From Rebecca billardiae RCC1528 (Eukaryota; Haptophyta), in contig OZ251255.1 in assembly GCA_965240325.2 (NCBI GenBank), forward strand, positions 372,001 through 436,000: a stretch of 64,000 nucleotides of DNA. Direction: 5' to 3'. Below are positions 44,392 through 54,300 of the stretch, in pieces. The position numbers and the translations under genes were made by a program. Below the pieces are notes generated by a model. That model had not been told where the DNA came from. It did no database searches and was given only the letters and a program-made list of their open reading frames with translations. The stretch's first letter is position 1. Each line of letters opens with the position of its first letter.

Positions 44392-44922
44392 GCGTATATC
44401 TTCGGCCAACAAAGAGATATGGCGCCCGACCGGCCATGACCGATGATATGATATTGCATGGCCGCTAGGCGGCCATGGCCGATGGTTAGCGGTCGACGAC
44501 ACGGCCATCTCTGGCCGATGGGTATTGGCCGATGGCCGTCCGGCGGCCGGACCGCCGGAGGCCGCGCCAGATCTGGCGAGTCCAGCCGGCGCCGGCCAGG
44601 GCGCCGGCGCGTGGCCGCGTGCGGCACGCCACGCGGGCTGCAGCACTGTCCGACTCTGCACGGTCGTAGTCCGAGAGCGGAGAGGGCGGCCCCGCGGGGC
44701 TCGGCCGACCCAACTGCCAACTGGTGGACTTGATGAGTCCCAGCGGCGGTCTCGACCGGACCCGTTGCACGGGTGAGTAACCGTGAGCGTATGAAAAAAC
44801 GACATACTGTACTCATTCTATGATTTAACGACACAGGTAGGACGGTGCCTGAGCTGTGTGCGTCTCTTATTCTTAGTAAACTGTAGCGTATGAAATTTCG
44901 GTTTTTCCGCTAGCGCTGCCGC
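44392..44922. other. GGCCATGG/GGCCGATGG-rich spacer and 40-bp R1-associated block
   Basis: 44450-44545 contains many overlapping GGCCAT and GGCCGATGG words in both orientations. The region ends with the 40-bp block (44846-44885) shared with 355-394. No gene. Confidence 0.6.
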
Positions 44923-45461
44923 ATGGCTGACGCCCGCGCCGATCCGAGCGTAATGGTGCATTGCGAAGCCGATTCGCAATGCACCAATCCAATCGGCATG
45001 TCAATCGGCCCAACCGTCGCTGAGAACGAACGGAAAACCCCAGGGCAGGTGCCCACCAAGAAGCCACGCCGCGCGCGCGCCGGCAGCGTCAAGCGTGAGC
45101 GCGCGGTTGCGCAGGGTTGCCCGAAGGCAGCAGGCATCAGCCAATGCTGCTGCCTTCGGCAAGCGCGCCGCCTCAGCGTTAGGATCGGGCGGCACCGTGC
45201 CAGCATTCGTGGATGTGGCTCCAACCAAGCGCCCTCGACGCGAGGAGCTGCCCGCGCCATCGGCCGCGAGCGCGCGAACCGATGCTCGTGCTCAGTGCTG
45301 TCCTCATGAGCGTGGACGAGGATTCAGGAGATGAGGCGCAGGCGGCACGGCCCGCGAGGCGCAGGCAGGACCTGGAGTGGTTCGCGGCTCGCCGACCGCG
45401 CTGGCTTCCGCGCGGCGGACCGGGGGCACCTGCCACCTGGCGAGCGCGGCGCAGCGTATAA
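44923..45461 (+). CDS. Possible small gene with two basic NLS-like patches
   Basis: ATG at 44923 opens a frame with non-GC-driven composition (PSVMVHCEADSQCTNPIGMS, then GPTVAENERKTPGQVPTKKP and RRARAGSVKRER). Coding character then shifts frame near 45115, by a splice or frameshift, to AFVDVAPTKRPRREELP, and perhaps again to VLMSVDEDSGDEAQAARPAR ending at 45461. A hairpin (CGAAGGCAGCA / TGCTGCCTTCG) lies at 45121-45158 at the first change. Two basic patches suggest a nuclear protein. No domain is recognised and no exon join is certain; it may be a transposon-derived remnant. Confidence 0.3.
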
Positions 45462-46171
45462 CGTGGAAGATGGTAGATGCGCTGCCACGCTCCCGCTGCC
45501 GCCGCCGCGGGCGGCAGCGGCATGCCCGCCGGGGCGATGACTGTGACTAACACTGGCACCAAAGTGTCGTTTTTTCGGCGCTCACGCGTGCAACTGGTCA
45601 CCGAGCTTGGCAGGCGGTGTGTGTGTGATGTCGTGTGTAGTGTGCTATATACTATAAATCTGATATCAGTTACAGACGACGACTATGTCGTCTACTATTA
45701 TTGTTGTATTCTGCGCGCCGGCCCGGAGACGGGAGAGTGAAGGACGCGAGGTGCAGGCGGCGAGCCGCCCGGCGCCGACCGTGACCGTCCGACGAGGGCG
45801 CCAGTCAGCGGCCACACCCGCGCCCGCGACCGCGCCCACGCCCGTGCTCGCGACCCCTACTTCTGCCACGGCTCGCGCTTGCACTGCCGCAGCAGCGCTG
45901 CTGCATCGTCTGCCGACGCGGCGCCTGCGGCAGCCTCTCAGCGGCGAGCGGACGAGCGGTGGCTGCCGCAGCACAGTCAGTCGGCTGCAAGTGCAAGCGA
46001 CAGCTGATCTAAGTCTGCGACGAGATCATGCCCAGACAGAATCAAGCCGACCTCGTTAGGGTAGTATCATATATACGTTCTGCCTTCGGAGTGTTGAATA
46101 ATATATATTGCGCCGAAAAATAAAATAAATCATGAATATACATCACAAATATATATATTTATAACGACGTG

Positions 46172-46330
46172 GTATGCAACGGGCAAGCGTCAGGCTCAGA
46201 GTGCAGCAGACACATAGAATGCGTCCGCGCCTTCCAACCAGGTCATCAGGCAGTGCGCCACGACCCGCAGCCCTGCCCCACCTATGGGAGCGGGGCAGGG
46301 ATGGAACACCGCCTCTGCCTGGGGCACTCG
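46172..46330 (+). repeat. Dispersed coding-like repeat, copy 2
   Basis: Similar to 23308-23465. The conserved frame reads ASGSECSSRHIECVRAFQPG, then GSGAGMEHRLCLGHSEY, and runs into AT-rich non-coding sequence after LGH, where copy 1 continues differently. Confidence 0.55.
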
Positions 46331-47940
46331 GAATATATATATCGTCATTTATTCATTTATTCGTCGTAGTCGGCCTCGGCCACTGGCCGGTGAACGGGCG
46401 AAAGTGGGCATCATCCTGTGGCCGACGGGTTGGCCGACGCCCGTTGAGGCTTGATGATTCGCACACAGCTACTGACCACTTACTACCAGTTCATCCCATA
46501 TTGATGACCCGAGCGAGCCGCTCGCCGCGACCGCCCTTCCGCCCTTCTTCCGTGCCACTGCGTCCAGACGGGAGTGTCAAACGAGCGTTTATTGAACGGC
46601 ATTCCACGACGCGCAGATATTATATTATTGGACGAATATGGTCGTAGTAGTCGTGCTGAGACTCAAACCGCTGCAGCTAGAGGTGGTCGTTCAGGCAGTG
46701 CGGCGTCAGATCGGACTCGGATGCCGTGCTGGGACCGAGGGCGGGTATCACGCTATATGTCGAGTCGTAATATGGATGACGGTCGCGTCACCCGTGCGCC
46801 GGTCGGTAGGCTGCTACCCAGCGCACGTAGGCTCGTACGCTGCACCTCGAGCTCAAGATCCCTCCGATCCTCACAGTGCTGGGCTCTCGTCCGAGTGACC
46901 AGTTGACTGACTCGTCGGGCATGATTTGACGAGCGGAGGGTGTCCGGTGTGCTTGCACAGTAGTTGCACTAGCGCGTCGCGCCTGCGATCATCGACGCCA
47001 AGACAGGCGAAGAAGCGATACCACCACTCCCGCCAAGCGCCTGCCTGGCTTGCACGCGGTGCACACACCGCGTGCGGCGTGCCGCAAGGAAGGAGCTCGA
47101 CCAGTGCCTCAGCGTCACAGCGTGTCCTGGCAGTGTCCCGCGCGACTTGACTGACTGGCTGGTGGGCACTTAGTCAGCGTGATCGGTCATGCGAACGCGC
47201 GCAGAGTAACGAGCGCAGTATATACACTGTCTACAATCATCTTTGTCGGTCACCCACGTGCTTGAAGCGGCTGCCAAGGAGTGCAGCCGGGTGTCGCGGG
47301 CCAGTCGAGCGCCCAGCCAGCACGACGGCAGCTCGGCAGCGCCGCCGCGCGTTGCCATCGTGGAGGCGGTGAAGCTGGAGGGACTAGGCTGGCTCTGCTG
47401 TCGCAGGGAAGCTAGACCATTCCTGGATACTCTCAAGCCGTGTTCAACGCCCAGGCGCGCGTGGGCGGGCCGCAAAGCGCGCGCAGCGGCCGCCGCCACA
47501 TATCGTCTGCTTCCATACGAATAATAAGCAGATTGAGTAGCGTGCACTGCTACTTTAGTTTACGACTCGCCGCCGCCAATAACTAGTGACCATCGTCATT
47601 TCCCACACGCGACGAAGATTGGATGCCTCGCGCGCGAACAATGTCGTCCTGCTATTTGCAAATAGGGCAGAGGAGTCGGGGGGGATATGGTAAGGTACTT
47701 TAAAAGTGTGTAGTTGTGCGTAACTAGTGACCATCCCATCATTGCGTGATATTGCATGTCGTCATCATATTATTGAATAAGGCTCCCACATGCCGATATT
47801 GGGCGGGCATGATGCGCGCGCACTCACATCACGTACTGTCTTACAGCTCAGGCGCATCCGCAACCGCATGCATATTTAGTAGTCGTAGTAGAATAAGATT
47901 AAGAGACGACGCGCCGCCAGTCTGATCACCCGGAGCCCGT

Positions 47941-47948
47941 TATAAAGG
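47941..47948 (+). promoter_or_regulatory. TATA box candidate for the RTX-repeat gene
   Basis: TATAAAGG, 271 bp upstream of the ATG at 48212; the clearest TATA-like element on the correct strand in front of any gene in this window. A leader of about 240 nt would be implied. Confidence 0.3.
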
Positions 47949-48211
47949 GGAATTTTAAAACACTACGGCTCAGGCAGGCGACGAAGTAAAGGAGCGCATC
48001 GGCGTGCCTACTATTCGTGACGAATTCGTGATGACGGCGCGCGGCATGACATCACGTGCGGCGCGACCTTGACGGCACGACGTGATGCTAGCAAAATATC
48101 GCCGTCGACCAATCAAAACACACGGCGGCGCGGAGGTGTACGTCGTCCAGACTCCAGAAGTCGTCAACTAACGCCGCACTCTCCAGGCGGATCCCGTGAA
48201 GAGCCACCATC

Positions 48212-50522
48212 ATGAGGATCGGCGCCGCGGGGCGGGCGCTCCTCCTCCTTGCGAGTGGCACGCTGCCGCTCGCGACCGCCTCACGTGCCGCGACGTCTCC
48301 AGGCCATGCGGGGCATCCCCGCCCGACGAACCCGTCCACGGGCGGGATTGGTAATGCACTGCGGACGACGTGGTACGCGCGGACGGGGTGCGTTAGCGTG
48401 CGGCGCGCACGCACGCGGGTAGGGGTTTGGGGTAGTGCACTGATATGGAGCCGCGCCGATGCGCTTCTGCAGGCCCACGTGTGCGGTGGGCCCGCTCGTA
48501 TCCCGGGATGACAAACCCCCTGTGGTGCTGCGCCCGCTGGTCCTCGCCTGCGCCCGCTGCGCAGGCGCGGCCGCGCTCTTGCCAACTACGTCGGCAAGGA
48601 CGGCGAGGACTCCACCTACTCGATGGGATCGGGATCGGACGCATCTGGAGTGCTTACGAGCAACTTTGTCAGCGGGTCCGCTGGCGCCGACACCTTCATC
48701 GGAGGCGACGGCGGAGATGCGGCCTTCGGGAAAGATCTTGGCTACGCAGGTGGCGATGTCGTCAACGTTTTCATGGTGCGTGGGCAGATGCGACCTGAAG
48801 TCTCCGCAGCAGAAGTCGGTGCCCCTGCGCGCAGTCAGAGACTGGCAGGCGCATGCATGGTCTGCTTCTCGGAGTGCCCGCCAGCGCCGACTCACTACTA
48901 GTCACGGCCGTACGGACAGAGACGCGGACTGGCTGACAGCTGCTTGCCCGCAGATCAGCAGATGACACGCACCCGCTTGCCATCATCGGTTCACGCGCGC
49001 CACTGGCTGCGCACCAATGTGCGCGCACATTGCCGATTCCTGCGCGCGCGCCCCGTGCACACGCACACGTGTGCGCAGGGCTACGGTGGCGACGACACCT
49101 TTACTGGAGGCGTCTCGAGTGGCGATTCCGGTTGCGCCACGCTCAGCACGTCGAGGTGTTTTGCCTCAGGTACGGCCATCAACGTGTTCTTCGGAGGTGC
49201 AGGCGACGATTCGTTTGCGGCGGGAACTGCTTCTATGCTGGCGTTCTATCCGACCGCCTACACGTATAACTACTTCTATGGTGCGCGGCATACGCAGCAG
49301 GGCGTGCGCGCCAGCGGCACCATCGATCGGTCGTCGATCGGCCTGCCCACTCCCTGCCCACTGCCTGGCGTCATCCGCAGCGCCGAGCCCGGAGCAGCGC
49401 AGTGCACGGAGACAGCTGCTGCTTGCGCATCCGATGCGACCGCGCACGCGCCTGACCCTGCTGCCATCCGCGCACGCCCCGCGCACTGCCCAGGCTCATT
49501 TGGTGACGACGTCCTGACTGTGGACGGTGCGGGAGCGTACTCAAGGAACATCCTTGAAGGTGAGCGCACGCGCTGTTTTGACCGGGGAAGAAGAAGTGCT
49601 GCAGTGGGTGCTTTGATGCGCTATGCATGCACGCGCGCATTCGTTCGCGCCGCGTGCAGCCATCACTCGAATGAAGACCCGGTACACGCGCCTGCGCCTG
49701 CGCCTCCCCTACCCGGCGCGCAGGGGGCCCTGGCGAAGACATCTTCCGCGCAGATGGTGAAGGGCACATGGTAGCGGACGGAATTACTATCATCTGGGCG
49801 GACGATGGTTACTATGACAAGATCTACGCGAATGATGGTGTATATGACAAGATCTACGCGGACCCTGGGGACTACATCGACTCCGACGCGTATGACCAAG
49901 TCATCCTGTCGTACGCCTCGCCACCGCCGAGTCCGCCCTCGCCATCTCCGTCAGCACCGCCGCCAGCGCCACCGCCGCCAACTACTTGTGGCCTCGTGTG
50001 CTCCCTCACGGTGTGCGCGCGTGCTGCGCCCAGCCAAGTGCGCGCGCCCATGTGCTCTGGTGGCGTGAGATCCCCAGAGCTGTTCTGCTGCACCCCGCTA
50101 TCACGTGCATGCGCCCGCACCACTCGTCCGCGCATATGCTCAGCGGCTGCCCACGTACCCCACCGCTACGTCTGTCTGCCGCGCTGCCCACGCGGTCGAC
50201 CCGGCGCGCGCAGCGGGCAGCCGTTGGGCTGGTTGTGTACAAGGCTTGGATTTGCTTCCTCTTTGACGACTGCCCGACCGGCGCGCGCGCGTTCAAGCCC
50301 ACTTCCCGCTTCCTCGCGCTGGCGCCAGACGACCAGGCCACCCTGGACACGGTTGCACTGGTCGTCGCCGGCGCACTGGGCACCGCGCTCGTCATCGCCC
50401 TCGCCCTCGTCGCTGTTCGCCACCGCCGCCCGCCTGCTGCCGCCGTGGCCACTCCCAAGGACGCGGCTGTTCACGAGGACGCCACCACAGCTGCCGAGGA
50501 GTCTCGCCAGCCTGCCCACTGA
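48212..50522 (+). CDS. Secreted/type I membrane protein with RTX-like calcium-binding repeats
   Basis: Six exons: 48212-48372, 48565-48775, 49079-49280, 49494-49559, 49724-49987, 50221-50522, joining in phase to 401 codons. It begins with a signal peptide (MRIGAAGRALLLLASGTLPL). Exons 2-5 encode glycine/aspartate nonapeptide-like repeats: GSAGADTFIGGDGGDAAFG, GYGGDDTFTGG, FFGGAGDDSFAAGT, GSFGDDVLTVDGAG, GGPGEDIFRADGEGH. This is the RTX pattern GGxGxDxUx that folds into a calcium-bound beta-roll. A repeated YDKIYA block and a Pro-rich stalk follow, then one membrane helix (about 344-366, TVALVVAGALGTALVIALAL) and a short cytosolic tail. RTX repeats are mainly bacterial; here the introns show a settled eukaryotic gene. 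A surface or vesicle calcium-binding role is inferred. The splice sites around exon 1 and at the exon 5-6 join are the least certain. Confidence 0.75.
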
Positions 50523-51376
50523 TGTCTGATGCTGCGTGAAGCGTGATGGGCAGTAAGTTAGGCGAGTCAGGCCGTCGGCCTGCTTCGCCTCGCACTGGCC
50601 ACTGGGCACTGGCGTCAGATCCGGGAGCAGACGTCGAGACGCGAGACCAACGCGCCGCCCTCGGGCGGTCAGGGCGGCTGGGTCACGGGCCGCGTGCCCG
50701 CCGGCTATGCGCGGTCGCAGCAGACAGACCTAGCGCAGTGCTGCAGTGCGGTGCACGACACGACGATTAATAGTGATCCTGCCGAGCTGGCCGCTCCTGA
50801 CGACCCCGCGCGAGATAGGCATCATATATATATATATATATAAGCAGCTAGCTAGCATATACAGCATACATCGTCAGCTATTATTATTATATTATATATA
50901 TATTGATTGTCGTTCATCACGACCGGCCTATATATGTATAGCTAGCTAGCAGACCATAGAGGGGTCAGAGCCCCACTGGGCGGGGGTGCGTGGCCCAAAA
51001 TCCACACAGTGAACAAAAACGGGATTATCGTTAGGGAAAACCCCGGAAGTCCGACGAGGACCGACCGAGCAACCAGAACTCCGACAAACCTCCGCATCTC
51101 AGCACGGCGATTTCCGGACTGGCACCCCCGCCAGTTTTCCGACGGCCAGAAGCTTCGGGAGCGAGCAAATGGCGCCGCTCGCCCGCAACGCGGAAGATAC
51201 CGCTCGCGGCGAACCGGCGCGAACGCCCGCCTTGTATTCGGGCGGAGTACCCTAATGAGCGGGGGTGGGTACTTTCGTATTGCGCGCAGCCTGACGCCCA
51301 CCCGCGACGAAACGACGCCGTCGACTCCTCCCGCCCGGACCGCCGCCGGAACGTTGCTCGTCAATTAGTTAGAGAA
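50523..51376. other. Intergenic between the RTX gene and the large transposon
   Basis: Contains TA dinucleotide tracts (50824-50842, 50895-50905) and GCTAGCTAGC-like words. From about 50950 the composition changes and both strands stay open (for example FSLTIIPFLFTVWILG on the minus strand); this may be the left end of the transposon, but no terminal inverted repeat could be matched inside the window. Confidence 0.4.
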
Positions 51377-54300
51377 ATGCGACGCCGGGGGGCGCGCCGC
51401 AAAACTTGCTCCCGAGCTCGCCACGAGGGACGATCGATGCCTCGCACGACGTTAAGGGGGTACGCCTGCCACGCGCGCGGGCGTCGTGCGCGCGCCGCGT
51501 GGTCGCGCGCGGCGCATCGCGCGCGCGTGTGTCTTCGTTCGCGCGCGCGGCGTGCGCTCGCGCATGTCGTCACGCCGTGCGTTCTGCGTCGTTGCGCGGC
51601 GTCGTGCCCGCGTGCCGCGCGCAGGCCGCCGCCGCCTGCGGGGACGACTCCGACTGCGACGAGCTTCGCGAACGGGGCTGCTGTGGACGTGGTGTACGAG
51701 CAGGGTGCACCGGCAGTCCGTGCTGTGGTCGCGGCGCTTGGGGTCGGCGCACACGGGCGAGTGCAGACGTACGTCCTCCGGGCTGCCGAGGGAGTGTCTG
51801 CTCATGCGTGGGCTGCGGTCCCTGGCGACACCGTCGGTGCGTCCGCGGATGGAACAGTCGAGGGCGCAGGCTCGTTGAAGAGGGTGCCAGCGGCGCACGT
51901 GCGTGCGCCGCCCGCCGGCGAGCAGTGCGCCGAGCAGGGGCAGGGCGCCGAGCAGGGCGCCTAGCAGGGCGCCCTGCTCGGCGCCCTGCTCGGCGCCGAG
52001 CCGGGCGCCGAGCAGGGCAAGCAGGCCGCCGAGCAGGGCGCCGAGCCGGGCGCCGAGCCGGGCGCCGAGCAGGGCGCCGAGCAGGGCGCCCAGCCGGGCG
52101 CCGGGCAGGGCGCCGGGCAGGGCAAGCAGGCCGCCGAGCAGGCCGCCGAGCCGGGCGCCGAGCAGGGCGCCGAGCAGGGCAAGCAGGGCGCCCAGCCGGG
52201 CGCCGGGCCGGGCGCCGAGCCGGGCGCCGAGCAGGGCAAGCAGGCCGCCGAGCAGGGCGCCGAGCCGGGCGCCGAGCAGGGCGCCGAGCAGGGCGCCCAG
52301 CCGGGCGCCGGGCAGGGCGCCGGGCCGGGCGCCGGGCCGGGCGCCGAGCAGGGCAAGCAGGGCGCCGAGCAGGGCGCCGAGCAGGGCGCCGAGCAGGGCG
52401 CCCAGCCGGGCGCCGGGCATGGCAAGCAGGCCGCCGAGCAGGGCACCGAGCCGGGCGCCGAGCAGGGCGCCGAGCAGGGCGCCCAGCCGGGCGCCGAGCA
52501 GGGCGCCGAGCAGGGCGCCGACGGCCGGCCGGCCCGCCACGGCAGCACGCGCGTGGGCGGCGGCAGCTACGCCGCCCAGGGCATCCAGCAGGAGGCTGCG
52601 GGGCAGCGCGGCGCGCAGGGGGCGGCTCACCACAACGGGCGCGGCGGCGTGCGGACGCGGGCCATGCGCCGCCAGCCGCCACGTGCGCCACCCGCCGAAG
52701 CGCTGCCCGGCGTCACCTCGGCGCCGACGGCGCCGCCGTCGGCGCCGACGGCGGTCGCAGGCGTCACGGCGGCGCCGGCGGCGCCGCCTGCGGCCGCCGG
52801 CGGCCCCGCGACAAGCGACGAACGCGCCGAGCCGCCACGCGCACCCGTCGCAACGCTGGCGCCGGCGCCGGCGCCGCCGCCGGCGCCGACGGCGGTCGCC
52901 GGCGTCACGGCGGCGCCGGCGGCGCCGCCTTCGGCCGCCGGCGGCCCCGCGACAAGCGACGAACGCGCCGAGCCGCCACGCGCACCCGTCGAAACGCTGG
53001 CGGGTGCCACCGGCGTCACCGCGGCGGCGCCGGCGCCGCCGCCTGCGGCCGCCGGCGGCCCCGCGACGCGCGCCGAACGCGCCGAGCCGCCACGCGCACC
53101 CGCCGAGGCGCCGGCGGCTGCCACCGGCGTCACCGCGGCGGCGCCGGCGCCGCCGTCGCCGGCTGCGGCCGCCGACGGCCCCGCGGGCGTCAACTCAGAT
53201 GACTCCGGTGGTGCTGCCTCGGGCGAGGTGGCACGGGCGGCGACGGCGTCGACCGCGACGCGCGCCGAACGCGCCGAGCCGCCACGCGCACCCGCCGAGG
53301 CGCCGGCGGCTGCCACCGGCGTCACCGCGGCGGCGCCGGCGCCGGCTGCGGCCGCCGACGGCCCCGCGGGCGTCAACTCAGATGACTCCGGTGGTGCTGC
53401 CTCGGGCGAGGTGGCACGGGCGGCGACGGCGTTGATGGGTGGAGCGGCGGCTGGCGCAGCGGGGTCGCACTCCCATGCACCACAGCAGGCGCCCGCCGCC
53501 GCGCAACCCGGCGGTGGCGGCCACGCGGACGACGGCGGCGGCGTCTACGGCAGCGGCGACGGCGGCTCACGCGAGCTGTTCGCGATGAGCGATGTCTTGC
53601 AGCACGTGGATCATTTCTTCAGCGGCATCTACGGGAAACGCCGGAGGTTCGGCGGAGACACGCCCGCCGCGCCGGCGCAGGCGCACGCGCACGTGCTGGT
53701 GCGCCCCAGCGCGGTGGCGGATGCGGACGCGCGGACGACGAAGCACGGGCCGCAACCGAACAACGGCCGATTGGTGCCGGCCATCCTCAGGTTCAACCGC
53801 GCGTTCGCGTCACGGCATCTCGGCGGCGGCGGCGGCACGGTCCGCGTGGTGAACGTGGTGTGCGATGCCACGAACAACAAGCACTTCGGCGTGCTCACGG
53901 ATGCCGACGCTGTGCGCGAGCTGTGCGCCTCGGGCGCCTTGTACACGCGCAGCGAGGTGGGCGATGCGGTGCGCGAGTTCTACGCCGGCGCCGCCGCGAG
54001 CGTCGGCGGCTCTGTCTCTGAGCTCGCCCTGCGCGCAGCAGGCGAGCACTTCGGTGTGCACGGCCCGTTGCCCTACGTCCTCGACGCGGACGTGCGAGTC
54101 GCCTTAGCGGACGCTGAGGCCGACGACGATGGCGTCGCAGGCGGCGACGCGCCCTGGGTTCACCGGGCGCTTGCGTTGCCCTCGATGCGGCGCTCGGGAC
54201 AGGCGGTGTTCGGCCTCCCCGCCGTGGTTGCACAGGCGCCCTCCTGGTGCGCGCTTGTGCCCACGCCGCTGCGGGCGCCCGCTGAGCAGGGGACGTCGCC

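Larger units (their letters stand above)
45462..48211. other. Intergenic, 2.7 kb, mostly non-coding
   Basis: Contains the second copy of the coding-like dispersed repeat (46172-46330), an AT-rich stretch at 46060-46165, a 15-bp direct repeat TAACTAGTGACCATC (about 47579 and 47721) and a TATA box at 47941. Open frames at 45685-46059, 46574-46906 and 47243-47524 have no start, domain or neighbour support strong enough for a call. Confidence 0.4.

Noticed and set aside
46574-46906. 110-codon frame (ADIILLDEYGRSSRAE and on)
   Set aside because: Partly coding-like, but no start, no domain and no repeat partner; left as intergenic.
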